Shown piece by piece: positions 18,055 through 27,118 of a stretch of 64,000 bases of DNA. Numbering within the stretch: position 1 is the first letter of the stretch; the number at the start of each line of letters is the position of its first letter. Origin of the DNA: Arenibacter sp040216555 (lineage in GTDB: Bacteria; Bacteroidota; Bacteroidia; Flavobacteriales; Flavobacteriaceae); assembly GCA_040216555.1 (NCBI GenBank), contig JAVJOW010000038.1, positions 434,001 through 498,000 on the forward strand, given 5' to 3'. A program made the translations under genes and the position numbers. Below the pieces are notes generated by a model. It was not told the DNA's origin, did no database searches, and saw only the letters and a list, made by a program, of their open reading frames with translations.

Positions 18055-18086
18055 TAAAAACCCCGATGCATTCATCGGGGTTTTTT
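18055..18086. terminator. Bidirectional intrinsic terminator
   Basis: The stem CCCCGATG (18061-18068) pairs with CATCGGGG (18073-18080) around a CATT loop. It has five A before it and six T after it, so it works in both directions. It lies between the plus-strand OmpA gene and the convergent minus-strand phosphatase gene. Confidence 0.9.
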
Positions 18087-18122
18087 ATTTCTCTGGTTTT
18101 GGGAATATCAGGTAAGGTTATA

Positions 18123-19937
18123 CTATTTCCCGGATTCCTTTATATTCAGCACTTTTAGAATTTTGTGAAAGACCTCACTGTTTTCATAAACACCTTGAAA
18201 CTCTTGTGAATGGGGCCCGTAAGCAAAAATAGGAACCATGGTCGCAGTATGGTCATCAGTTGTAAAGTCGCCCTCCACCATGCTCGTTTCCATATTCCCC
18301 TGTGGCATGGTAAATCCGGATGTTTCATGGTCTGCTGTTATGACCACCAAAGTGTTTCCTGTTTTATCGGCGAATTTTATTGCCTCCGCAATGGCCACGT
18401 CAAAATCTATCCCCTCTGTAACTATACCGCCCACTTCGTTCTTATGTCCGTACGAGTCTATTTGTGCTGCTTCCACCATTAAAAAGAATGGCTTTTTCTT
18501 GGCATTTAAGAACTGAAGTCCATTTCTAGTAGCTTGGGCAAGTATATTTCCTCTGCCTTCCAAAAAGCTGGGTACGTCATTTTCCGCGATGAACAATCCT
18601 ATTTTATTTTTTTTGCTAACTGCCAGTTCATCAACATCCTTCAGAATTGAAAAACTGTTCCTCTCTAATTCCGCTTTGTTAAAACCAGATTCCCCTCCTC
18701 CAACAAAGAGAGAGAGCTTACTTGTCAATAAATCTTTGGCAATACCACCGGTATCGTCCCTGTCTTTTTGATGGGCATAAAAAGAACTTGGGGTAGCCCC
18801 AACAATTTTGTCCGTGGTGATACATCCGGTTACAAATTGATGTTTATCTAGCAATTCGGTTATGTTTGATAGTGGTTGCCCGTTAGGGGCCATTCCAATG
18901 GACCTGTTATATGTTTTTGTCCCAGTGGCCAAGGCTGTACCGGCTGCGGCAGAATCTGTTGTAAAATCGTCAGAAGATTGGGTTTTAATAAACCCTATGC
19001 TTTTCAATTGTGTCAGGGTAAGGCTGCCCCCATTGGCCAAAACCGAGGAAGAAATTTGGGTCAGCCCATTGCCATCACCGATAAGCAATATTACATTTTT
19101 TACAGACTTTTCAGTTTGGTCAGACTTGTAGGTGGGCGTATATACATCAGATTTAGCCTTGTTGTAATATACTCTACTCCCCAAGGTTTCTAAATATACG
19201 GAAGCCTTGTCCGCCATATCGGTATTTATATAGTCCACACCTAAATCATGCATGGCTTTCCATGCGGTCTTGGAGTCCGGAGTGGCCCAAAAACGAAAGG
19301 GCCTATGGTAAGAGTGCGCTTTGTCTATAGTGGACTTTACCTTTTTAAAATCCTCCGCTGTTAATCTTCCTTTTCCGTTCCATCTGGTAAACTTATGAAA
19401 TGGCAGGCTTATCAAGGCTACCTTATCCCAAGCTTCCTTGTTGGGAATATCCTCCAAAGTCTGATAATCGAACTTAATGAAAGCCGGATAATTCTTGTAT
19501 TCCTCCGGTTTGGGCCTGTTTCCGGAAATGACCATGGTAATATTGGGATTATTGATAATGTCGGGATACTTTTCCAAAACGGCTACTATCTTCTCCAGTG
19601 TTGAGTAGGTTTCCGATTTTATATCTATTAATAGTTGTAACTCCTGGTGCTTGCCCAGTTGCAATTCTATCACCTTTTTCATGGGTTCCAGATACAAGCT
19701 TTCTATAGTGTGGCTTGCTATAATGTCTACCTCGTCATGGGTGGCATATAAGGTATCGTTTTTAAGAAATACATCTACCTCAATGGAGTTGGCCCCGTGT
19801 GCATAGGCATCCCAAAACGGTGCAGTTTGTAGATAATCATTATGGGAATGTATTTTAAACGAATTTGTTTGCTGTCCCAATACGATTTGAAGGGACAGTA
19901 AAAAAAGCAGTAAAAAAAAGCGAATGGATTTAAACAT
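18123..19937 (-). CDS. Secreted phosphodiesterase-alkaline phosphatase fusion protein
   Basis: 604 residues with a signal peptide (about 1-21). The N-terminal domain (about 27-250) is a PI-PLC/glycerophosphodiesterase-like TIM barrel of the AIM6 kind: HSHNDYLQTAPF, SIEVDVF and ATHDEVD give the catalytic His and metal ligands. The C-terminal domain (about 278-600) is alkaline phosphatase of PhoA type: LLIGDGNG, the active-site Ser in TTDSAAAGTA, VEAAQIDSYGH and TADHETSG. Both domains have their catalytic residues. The likely job is to cleave a phosphodiester and then remove the phosphate from the product in one polypeptide, for phosphate scavenging. The exact substrate (glycerophosphodiester or phosphoinositide) is inference. 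Confidence 0.88.
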   Translation of the reverse strand: MFKSIRFFLLLFLLSLQIVLGQQTNSFKIHSHNDYLQTAPFWDAYAHGANSIEVDVFLKNDTLYATHDEVDIIASHTIESLYLEPMKKVIELQLGKHQELQLLIDIKSETYSTLEKIVAVLEKYPDIINNPNITMVISGNRPKPEEYKNYPAFIKFDYQTLEDIPNKEAWDKVALISLPFHKFTRWNGKGRLTAEDFKKVKSTIDKAHSYHRPFRFWATPDSKTAWKAMHDLGVDYINTDMADKASVYLETLGSRVYYNKAKSDVYTPTYKSDQTEKSVKNVILLIGDGNGLTQISSSVLANGGSLTLTQLKSIGFIKTQSSDDFTTDSAAAGTALATGTKTYNRSIGMAPNGQPLSNITELLDKHQFVTGCITTDKIVGATPSSFYAHQKDRDDTGGIAKDLLTSKLSLFVGGGESGFNKAELERNSFSILKDVDELAVSKKNKIGLFIAENDVPSFLEGRGNILAQATRNGLQFLNAKKKPFFLMVEAAQIDSYGHKNEVGGIVTEGIDFDVAIAEAIKFADKTGNTLVVITADHETSGFTMPQGNMETSMVEGDFTTDDHTATMVPIFAYGPHSQEFQGVYENSEVFHKILKVLNIKESGK

Positions 19938-20288
19938 TGAAATTGATTTATATGACTATCGATATTAAATTTTGCGGTGCAAAAAACTTTATTGCCAATT
20001 AAATTACCGCAGAAATTAAATGGACAGGACCAATTTAAACAAAACTAAATAATATCTACTGAAGAAATTGTTACATAAAGATAAGTTAACCAAGAAACAA
20101 ACTGTCTGGAATAGAGCTCCTTTATAAAAGATGCTTGTAAAGACCAACTAGGAAGCTAAATAAACAAAAATCATACTGCAGGTAGGGTTTTTGGTTAGAT
20201 AATTGTTCTAATAATAACAACCCCTATCAACCTAAGTTCATAATGAATGCTGAAAACTAAATTTTGTATCACTTAAAAAAAGAATATC
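19938..20288. other. Intergenic region, no gene seen
   Basis: AT-rich spacer upstream of the phosphatase fusion gene. I found no open frame of note, no clear hairpin and no full promoter match in either strand. Confidence 0.4.
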
Positions 20289-20456
20289 ATGGTTGTCATC
20301 AACGACATTTTTAAGTATAGCGCTATTAGTGAGCTATCTAATGGGTTCAAGGGCCTTGCTATAACTATTTTCACCTGTATTGTAAGCATTCTATTTATAA
20401 TGCTTTACTGGATACTTGCCTACGGAGATAGTATGCGTATTTCTTTTGGATATTAG
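20289..20456 (+). CDS. Possible 55-residue single-span membrane protein
   Basis: ATG to TAG, 55 residues. An N-terminal part (VINDIFKYSAISELSNGFKG) is followed by a hydrophobic stretch of about 21 residues (about 23-44, ITIFTCIVSILFIMLYWIL) and a short polar tail. The shape is that of a small inner-membrane protein. It ends two bases before the stop of the convergent M14 peptidase gene. No family recognised and no clear ribosome-binding site, so it may be spurious. Confidence 0.35.
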   Translation: MVVINDIFKYSAISELSNGFKGLAITIFTCIVSILFIMLYWILAYGDSMRISFGY

Positions 20457-20458
20457 AA

Positions 20459-21928
20459 CTATCGTAAGATCAATGCATTTTTAAAATTCCCTTCCCCCGT
20501 CTTTAGGTCGATCAGAAATCCATTGATAACGGCATAGCGGGGTCCGCCCTGATCTTCCAATATAAAGTTCGGAATAACCCCTACCCTCATTTTAAATTCC
20601 GGAACCTTGAAGTCCTTTCCTATAATATTGAGGGGAAAGGTTACATAATTCTCGCCCTTTGGAATGTTCTCCACCCGCACATAGGTGAAGCCAGATCGTA
20701 GAAGATCCAAGGCCTTCAACTGTGCAACCTCTTTTATGGAAGCTAAGATTTTTGGGTATACCTTTCCTCCTACCATAGAATATCCTTTTCCTTCCAAGGT
20801 TTGATATCCATAATAGGTGGATAAATCCCCTTGGTCTACTACCCTGCTACTGTTATAATAGGTTTTATTGGATGTGCCATCAATTTCCAATTGGTGTATG
20901 CCCACATCCAAAGTATAATTTTTCCCCAATAAATTATAGGTGAGGTTGTTGAGTTTTAAATCGAATAATTTTCTATCATTTTCTGGAATTTTGTCGTAGT
21001 CAGAAATAGGAATGTTTTTATAGTTTCCATTGGCAATACTGTAGATGGCCGATAGAATGGAGACATAGTTCAATTTTCTGATTTCCTGTTTTTCCGGATC
21101 ATTTTTATAACCGCCAGATTCTATTAAAATGGCACTTGTGCCCCATTTTTGAATATTGTCCCCAAACGCCCTGGGCTCAAAATCGTCATTATAGCGGCCT
21201 ACCTGTCCCGGAGCATATTTCTGAATTATTTTATTCATATAAACAATGACCTTCATGGCATTGGCGCGCACTTCATTGATATCCTTTTCATAATTAAATG
21301 CCGGTGCCAAATAAGAGATGGTGGCGGGTTTATCCGTTCTTTCCGCGTTGTAATAGGTGCTCTGGTCGTGAAGATTGAAACCGAAATCGGCATCCAAACT
21401 GTCCCTTACTCTTTTTAAGGTCTTTCCTTCTGGAGATTGTAAGGAAAGCGCATCCCTATTGATATCTATACCCAAGGTATTTCTCCTCTGATATACTTCA
21501 GCCCCATCCGGATTGAGCATAGGCAAAAAGTGTAACTTTAAGTTCTTTAAAATGTTTTCCTTTTCACTTTTGAAATCACTACTCGTCAAAAAATTGAAAA
21601 TATCAAATATAGCTTGGGTGGCCGTAGGTTCATCCCCGTGCATTTGTGACCATAGAAAAACATCGGTAGCACCTGTTCCAATACTTATAAGAGAAAGGCT
21701 ACGCCCTTCGATGGATTTGCCAACCACACCTACTTTAAATTGGGGGTTGGTAGATAATTTATTTATTAGAGGCTGTATCTCATTATGTTTTATCCTTCTT
21801 TTTTCCAAAGAAGGTTCCTTGTATTTTTCATAGGTTGAGTACAAGTTGGCAGTAAAATCCCTTTCCTGCCCAAAGCCCGAAAATACTATTAGTAAACAAA
21901 GGATAAGGTGTAATTTTTGTGATGTCAT
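20459..21928 (-). CDS. M14-family zinc carboxypeptidase, secreted
   Basis: 489 residues from the ATG at 21928 (MTSQKLH); this start is preferred because it yields a clean signal peptide ending near GFGQ. The zinc site of M14 peptidases is visible: HGDE (His and Glu ligands) in SQMHGDEPTATQ, the Arg/Asn pocket in GIDINRDAL and the third ligand His in FNLHDQST. The catalytic Glu lies in AILIESGGYKN. A C-terminal region of about 200 residues follows the catalytic domain. It removes residues from peptides, possibly cell-wall peptides, since an amidase gene lies 4 bases upstream and a 3D-domain gene beyond it. Confidence 0.87.
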   Translation of the reverse strand: MTSQKLHLILCLLIVFSGFGQERDFTANLYSTYEKYKEPSLEKRRIKHNEIQPLINKLSTNPQFKVGVVGKSIEGRSLSLISIGTGATDVFLWSQMHGDEPTATQAIFDIFNFLTSSDFKSEKENILKNLKLHFLPMLNPDGAEVYQRRNTLGIDINRDALSLQSPEGKTLKRVRDSLDADFGFNLHDQSTYYNAERTDKPATISYLAPAFNYEKDINEVRANAMKVIVYMNKIIQKYAPGQVGRYNDDFEPRAFGDNIQKWGTSAILIESGGYKNDPEKQEIRKLNYVSILSAIYSIANGNYKNIPISDYDKIPENDRKLFDLKLNNLTYNLLGKNYTLDVGIHQLEIDGTSNKTYYNSSRVVDQGDLSTYYGYQTLEGKGYSMVGGKVYPKILASIKEVAQLKALDLLRSGFTYVRVENIPKGENYVTFPLNIIGKDFKVPEFKMRVGVIPNFILEDQGGPRYAVINGFLIDLKTGEGNFKNALILR

Positions 21929-21932
21929 ATTG

Positions 21933-22592
21933 TTATTTTGCAATTGGTGTAGGTTTAAAATCAAGTTTCTTGGTAGCTCTTTTTACTCTTTTTAAAAATT
22001 TTTCACCTGGGTCGGTCTTAACGGTCCTATACCCCTGATCTTTCTCCAACCACAGTTCGTGATCTTCAAAAAGGGTATATTCATAATGGCCTATCAAATA
22101 GTCTATATCGTATTTTGATTTTAAATATTTTACCAGCCATTTGTTGGACCTTAATTGTGCGCGGGTGAGTTTGGTATCCCCGGTCCCTCCTACGTTTTCA
22201 ATGCCAATGGCGCAATGATTTAGACCTATTACGTGTCTGGCCATAGTGGTTTCCGACATCAACCTATAAATTGTACCGTCTTGATCTACAAGAAATTGGG
22301 AAGATACATTTAAACCACTGGCCGAACTGATATCCGGTCTCCAATCGGGTAGGGTAGGCAACTCAAAGGCCTGATACGATTTTTCCAAAGTAGGAATTAC
22401 GGTCCAGTGCAATACCACCATCTTGGGCACTATAAGAGGTTCGTCTTGGATAAGGCCGTAATGGTCCGACATATATTCCAAAGTGAGCTCTTTTCGATCT
22501 TCGTTGAAAATAATAGGTTTGTCTATTATTTCACGGTGTATGGAGCATGAAAGGGTCATAAAAAGGGAACACAAAAGAACTAATATCTTCAT
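21933..22592 (-). CDS. N-acetylmuramoyl-L-alanine amidase (Amidase_2 type)
   Basis: 219 residues. The signal peptide ends in a lipobox-like TLSCSIH, so it is probably a lipoprotein. The Amidase_2/PGRP fold is shown by MVVLHWTV (zinc His), SSQFLVDQDGTIYRL, HVIGLNHCAIGIENVGG (second His and Glu region) and LIGHYEYTLF (third ligand). It cleaves the amide bond between N-acetylmuramic acid and the stem peptide. Lies in a same-strand group with the 3D-domain protein (40-base spacer) and the M14 peptidase (4-base spacer), suggesting a peptidoglycan-processing set. Confidence 0.87.
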   Translation of the reverse strand: MKILVLLCSLFMTLSCSIHREIIDKPIIFNEDRKELTLEYMSDHYGLIQDEPLIVPKMVVLHWTVIPTLEKSYQAFELPTLPDWRPDISSASGLNVSSQFLVDQDGTIYRLMSETTMARHVIGLNHCAIGIENVGGTGDTKLTRAQLRSNKWLVKYLKSKYDIDYLIGHYEYTLFEDHELWLEKDQGYRTVKTDPGEKFLKRVKRATKKLDFKPTPIAK

Positions 22593-22632
22593 TGTTTTTC
22601 GGTAAATAAACTTAGGTGATAAAGATACAATA

Positions 22633-23094
22633 TCATTTTATTTCTGTGGAATCCCTTTTCACCCTATAGTGGATGGTTATTTTTTTTCGTCCCCACTGTA
22701 ATGCTTTCTCCTTGTCCTCGCCCATATAGATATCGATCCTATTTCTCCATTTGGAATGCATTTTATCCTTCACCAGATAAATACTGCTATCGCCTTTTAT
22801 CTTTACTTGGGTATTGTAATCCAATCCCAAAGGAATCAGGTCTTTGGAAACGGCAATGATTTTCATACCCGGTTTTAGCGAATCGCCCCAAGCGGTAATT
22901 CCAGGATGGATTTTAGAGGTTTGTGAAGGAAATGAATTATAGGCCGTGGCCGTTACCCTAAGTTTTTTCCATATATAACCATCATCCACAACTTTTTCCT
23001 TGCAGGTGGCCAAGGAAAAAAGGATACCTGGCAAAACTAACCATAGTGTTAGATGCCGACTATTTAAACCGAATTTGCCTATATAATTATTCAC
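22633..23094 (-). CDS. 3D-domain protein, putative lytic or cell-wall protein
   Basis: 153 residues starting with GTG; no in-frame ATG lies upstream. The N-terminal hydrophobic segment ends at LATCKEK, a lipobox-like site. The 3D domain (about 45-145) is named for three Asp residues and is a RlpA/MltA-like double-psi barrel; here VTATAYNSFPSQT, ITAWGDSLKPG, VSKDLIPLG, VKDKMHSKWRNRIDIYMG are visible. Such domains occur in MltA-type lytic transglycosylases and cell-wall-binding proteins. First gene of the amidase/M14 group. Whether it is enzymatically active is not clear. Confidence 0.78.
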   Translation of the reverse strand: MNNYIGKFGLNSRHLTLWLVLPGILFSLATCKEKVVDDGYIWKKLRVTATAYNSFPSQTSKIHPGITAWGDSLKPGMKIIAVSKDLIPLGLDYNTQVKIKGDSSIYLVKDKMHSKWRNRIDIYMGEDKEKALQWGRKKITIHYRVKRDSTEIK

Positions 23095-23158
23095 ACCAAT
23101 TATTTAGATTAATAAACCTACAAAATAGAGCGATTGGTATTAAGTAATTAGAAAACTA

Positions 23159-23971
23159 CTAGATTTTGTTTTTATCGCTATACCATCTTTTTAGCCATTT
23201 GGAAATTCCCTCCAAGCCGGGATAAATAATTCTTTCAGTAATGTTGGCCTGATCTAGCTTATCCCTTATTTCCCATTTTAATTCTGATGGAATAATTACC
23301 TTTTTTAAATATTTGGGATGATTTTTAAGCCACTCCAATGGACTGGAATCCGGATCTAGCATAAATGAAAAAAGTGCAAATTGGTTAATGATACGATCAT
23401 CAAGGGAAGGTGGCTCAAAAAATATCATTGTATTGGCGTTCCGACTTGAAAAATCATATAGTTCTTCTAAGGAATTACCTATTGTTTGTTTTAGCTCCAT
23501 TGAACTAAAATAGAAAATATCTTTGCTTAAAATGGGTGTTTTGAGCTCCTCCGGCAGATGCTCTCTTAGTGCTACATAGTTTACCATCCAGATAGCTCCA
23601 TCCAAATTATAAGTGCCCATATCCTCTGTTAAAAAATGTAATGCAACGTTTGGAGAGTGGGTCCAGTCAATTAGTCTTGTAGGAAGTCCGTGGTGTTGTC
23701 CCAACGAGATCCAGTTCCAGAGGTTGTTATAATCATCGATCAGAGTGTTAATAGGCGAGTACTTCCTAAAGTTTCTGATCATTGTGGCTTCTACCTTTGA
23801 CGGTATTCTTCCCAATCTTTGAAGACTTGTCTCTAATCCAAATTGGGCATTATAGACACCCCTATACGCATACGGAGAGCGAAATCTATCGATCTTCTCG
23901 TCTTTTTCATTAAACAAATAAGCTTGAAGCTCCAACCAACTCTTAGGTTCAAATAATTCAAAATCTGCCAT
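23159..23971 (-). CDS. FRG-domain protein
   Basis: 270 residues, cytoplasmic, no signal peptide. The FRG signature begins as YRGVYNAQFGLETSLQR (about 37-53) and includes the second conserved block GQHHGLPTRLIDWTHSPNVALHFL (about 91-114). The family is named after its F/Y-R-G motif, and its biochemistry is poorly known. FRG genes often occur in accessory or host-defence neighbourhoods, but here the neighbours are cell-wall genes and an acetyltransferase. I make no firm functional claim. Confidence 0.82.
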   Translation of the reverse strand: MADFELFEPKSWLELQAYLFNEKDEKIDRFRSPYAYRGVYNAQFGLETSLQRLGRIPSKVEATMIRNFRKYSPINTLIDDYNNLWNWISLGQHHGLPTRLIDWTHSPNVALHFLTEDMGTYNLDGAIWMVNYVALREHLPEELKTPILSKDIFYFSSMELKQTIGNSLEELYDFSSRNANTMIFFEPPSLDDRIINQFALFSFMLDPDSSPLEWLKNHPKYLKKVIIPSELKWEIRDKLDQANITERIIYPGLEGISKWLKRWYSDKNKI

Positions 23972-24059
23972 TTATCTGAATAATTTAAGTGCGGATCCAA
24001 ATTGAATCCTAATTATACTATCTATATTCTGTAAACCAATTAAATGATTGGCACTAGCC

Positions 24060-24539
24060 TTATATGGGGCCGATGCATACTTTATTCTTAATTTTTTTTG
24101 CGAAACACAGGCAATCCTTGATTTTGGCTGCAGCGCCGTAATTAGGGATTCTTACATATCCATTCTTACGATAAAATGCGTTTGCCTCCGGTTGGTTGGT
24201 TCCCGTTACCAATATAGCACGGTAATAGGATAGTTCCTTTGCCCATTTTTCGAGTTCGGTCAGGATTCTAGTGGCAACTCCTTTTCCCCTGCATACGGGA
24301 GGAACATATACCCTCTTTAACTCAATATCTTCCTTGTTGTATTCGCTCATCGCCCCGCAGCCCAACGGTTTTTGATTTTCATAGGCCATGACTACATATT
24401 TAATGCCGTCGATATCATTGAACCTGGCTAAGGGATGGTCGTGCCCGTCCCTTTCGGCAAGATCCAAATTAAGTAGTTTCACAAGTTCTTTAAACTCCGT
24501 ATTCTGGGAATTGGTTCTTACAATGGTTGTCATATTCAT
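24060..24539 (-). CDS. GNAT-family N-acetyltransferase
   Basis: 159 residues. The acetyl-CoA binding motif is VPPVCRGKGVATRILTELE (RGKGVA as the R/QxxGxG/A loop), preceded by a beta-strand segment ELKRVYV. The family acetylates amines of small molecules or proteins; the substrate is unknown. Alternative start two codons in (MTTIV). Stand-alone gene, upstream of the FRG gene by 88 bases. Confidence 0.85.
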   Translation of the reverse strand: MNMTTIVRTNSQNTEFKELVKLLNLDLAERDGHDHPLARFNDIDGIKYVVMAYENQKPLGCGAMSEYNKEDIELKRVYVPPVCRGKGVATRILTELEKWAKELSYYRAILVTGTNQPEANAFYRKNGYVRIPNYGAAAKIKDCLCFAKKIKNKVCIGPI

Positions 24540-25285
24540 AAATGTAGATTTCTATCCCAAATAAGAACCTTTGGAAGCATAATTCAACCCATTATATATG
24601 AATTACTTGAGGATTCAAAATAACGCAGCCAAAGCAGCCATTTGTTTTTCTCAGGCAATTCCTTGGAAGAAGTTTCTTTATCAAAGAACATTATCTCGGT
24701 CTTTTCTAGATTCACTTTAATAAAACAAGTTATAATTAGTTCTATGCGGTACATTTAGAGATAAGAAGTCCTTTTAAATATACTGAACAGAAAAACATTT
24801 GAATAGCGTTTGGCTAAATTTTTGTTTCATTCTGAAAAAATTATAAACATCTGTCCCGTATAATGGCCGTTTGGTATAGCTGACTTTAACGAATAGTAAA
24901 GCCCTTTAAAAGGTTCTTTTTATGAAACTTTATTTTTCCAAGGCCTTACCCTTATTTTAGACTATTTAATACAAAGAGCGATAGACACGCTTGTTCAATT
25001 TCAATCCCCTCTTTACTGTCAATATGGAGATTCTGTGAACTGAAATTGAGATTCTTGCATTAAATACTCCTTTATAGGTTTTTACTGAATCCTTGCCTTA
25101 GCATCGTGGTCGTTTTATACTAAAAATGTACTTCGAATAAGGTAACTAAGGTAAATCAATCATAACAAAAATCTGCGAAAATTCTTTAAAATAATGGCTT
25201 TGCAGTAAACTACAAATGAAACAAGTTCCTAAAAATAAAACGGTTAACTTAGTGTGATAATTCTTTTAGGGGAGAAATAGGCGGT
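24540..25285. other. Long intergenic region, no gene seen
   Basis: 746 bases without a convincing open frame. There is a weak inverted repeat (TCAATTTCA at 24995-25003 against TGAAATTGA at 25041-25049) with no T run. Nothing else stands out. It serves as the upstream region of both divergent genes. Confidence 0.4.
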
Positions 25286-27076
25286 ATGAAAAAAATCATT
25301 TCCCTTTTGATAATATTTACTTGTACGACAAGTTTGGCGCAGTCTAAAATAGAAGGCTTTATTTATGACGGGATGTCAAATGACCCATTGCCCTACTGTA
25401 CTATAAGGATTTACGGCACAAAAGCATATTCTACTATAACAAACGAGGATGGCAAATTCGCGTTAGATAGTATTTACTCTAAGGATTCTTTAGAAGTAAG
25501 GCACTTGGGATTTAAAACGAAAAAAACATTGGTGTCCTATTTTGAAAAGGAATCCAAACTTAAATTGGAAATGGATGTTTCCGTTTTGGACGAAGTTGTG
25601 CTGACCGCTGGGCAAGACAAGGAGTACCCTTATAAACTATTGGACAGAATTATAGGTGTGTACCGAAAAAGTGAAAATGTAACTGTCAGCAAGGCCTTTC
25701 TGACCATGATTTCCTCCACAAGAAATACTCCGATCGAGCAAGTAGAGGGCTTCTACAACAGCGAGCAAAATTTAGAAAAAGGTATTTTGGACCTTAGGGT
25801 CAAAAGTGGACGATTTGGCCAAAATAGATCATTCCCCTACTATAGCTTGGACAACACTAAAATTTTAAGTGACTTTCAACTTTTTGGGACCTCCAAACAA
25901 ATATTGCCGGATTATCCGGGGAATTTGAGCTACAATGCCATCGAAAGAATTTACGATGTTAAAATTGAGGATTGCATCGCTTGCAGCCAAGGGGAGGTAT
26001 CCATTTCGTTTTCCCCAAAAGTGGCCAGTGGTAAATTGTTCTATGGAAAAATGTTGGTAGACCCTCAATTGTTAATGATAAAAAAAATAGAACTATGGGC
26101 CAAAGATCCTATTACAAATGCATTGACTTCTATTAACCAAGATGTTGTCCTGACCCCTAAGGAAATTGAACTCAATATTGTATTTAACCCTATGCAACCT
26201 GATAAGATCCAGTATTTGGAACTTCATTTTCAGATGGGTTACAGGGCTATAAATATTTCGGAAATTATCGATTCCCGCACTTTTCTATATTTCTTTGATT
26301 ACGATACATTTTTTGAAGACCCCTATTTTACCAAGACCATACCTTTTAACAACGATTATGACAAAATGATCGCCTTGCAGGCATCCGATGATTTTTGGGA
26401 GACCAACTACCAATTTCCCAAAAGTATCAATGAAAATAAATCGATGGATTTCATGAAAAAAAATGGATTCCTGATTAATTTTAATAATTATATCCCCTTG
26501 GACGACCTAAAATACACAAGACCCACCGTGCTTTCATGGCAGCAGGGAAGAAGGTTGAATTGGGAACATTTGAATAGATTAACTACCGAAGAATATGAGA
26601 GCGACACCATGGGCTATAACCGAGGATTAAATGTGTCAACTGGCAAAGCCTATGATACCCCGTTTCAACATCTGCAAACCAAAGCTTTCCGAAATGACAA
26701 AGATAATATCAATATTTGCTATATGGTAGATAGTTATATAGGCGAAAATGGGATTACAAAAATAGTGAGTCGAACATTGTTGGATATCGATTCCTCTCAA
26801 TTCAGCCATGAGCGCACAAAAAATAAGCTGGTATATTTCAATATTATTTTTGATATCTATGAAGTTTACAGGCAATTGGCCGCCTCTCGGATTATGGAGA
26901 ATACGACCTTTGAAGAGGCAAAATTAATTTATGATGAAATGTACAAGGCGGCTTCAACTGAAGTGAAAAAAATGGAGAAGGAAACGCGCAATGATAGTGA
27001 CTACGAGGGCTTGGTCAAATGGAACAACCGGATAAAAGCAAAATTGAACATTGACAATTTAGCTTCGATTAAATAG
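25286..27076 (+). CDS. Secreted protein with an N-terminal carboxypeptidase-regulatory-like domain
   Basis: 596 residues with a clear signal peptide (about 1-18, ending SLAQ). The N-terminal CarboxypepD_reg-like beta-sandwich (about 20-100) shows IEGFIYDGMSNDPLPYCTIRIYG and DEVVLTAG, the latter as found at the entry of TonB plugs, but no plug or barrel follows. The remaining 490 residues are mixed alpha/beta with no family I recognise. The C-terminal 100 residues look helical and charged. Probably a periplasmic or surface protein. A purine-rich AGGGGAGA lies about 18 bases upstream of the ATG. Function unknown. Confidence 0.75.
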   Translation: MKKIISLLIIFTCTTSLAQSKIEGFIYDGMSNDPLPYCTIRIYGTKAYSTITNEDGKFALDSIYSKDSLEVRHLGFKTKKTLVSYFEKESKLKLEMDVSVLDEVVLTAGQDKEYPYKLLDRIIGVYRKSENVTVSKAFLTMISSTRNTPIEQVEGFYNSEQNLEKGILDLRVKSGRFGQNRSFPYYSLDNTKILSDFQLFGTSKQILPDYPGNLSYNAIERIYDVKIEDCIACSQGEVSISFSPKVASGKLFYGKMLVDPQLLMIKKIELWAKDPITNALTSINQDVVLTPKEIELNIVFNPMQPDKIQYLELHFQMGYRAINISEIIDSRTFLYFFDYDTFFEDPYFTKTIPFNNDYDKMIALQASDDFWETNYQFPKSINENKSMDFMKKNGFLINFNNYIPLDDLKYTRPTVLSWQQGRRLNWEHLNRLTTEEYESDTMGYNRGLNVSTGKAYDTPFQHLQTKAFRNDKDNINICYMVDSYIGENGITKIVSRTLLDIDSSQFSHERTKNKLVYFNIIFDIYEVYRQLAASRIMENTTFEEAKLIYDEMYKAASTEVKKMEKETRNDSDYEGLVKWNNRIKAKLNIDNLASIK

Positions 27077-27118
27077 GCACTTACTAATTTATAAGGAAAT
27101 CTTCCAAAAAGTTTTTAT

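Noticed and set aside
23159..23971. Idea that the FRG gene marks a phage-defence island
   Set aside because: No nuclease, toxin, integrase or restriction gene lies next to it, so only the single gene is reported.
24995..25049. Inverted repeat TCAATTTCA / TGAAATTGA
   Set aside because: The loop is 37 bases, the stem is only 9 A/T-rich pairs and there is no T run, so neither terminator nor operator can be supported.
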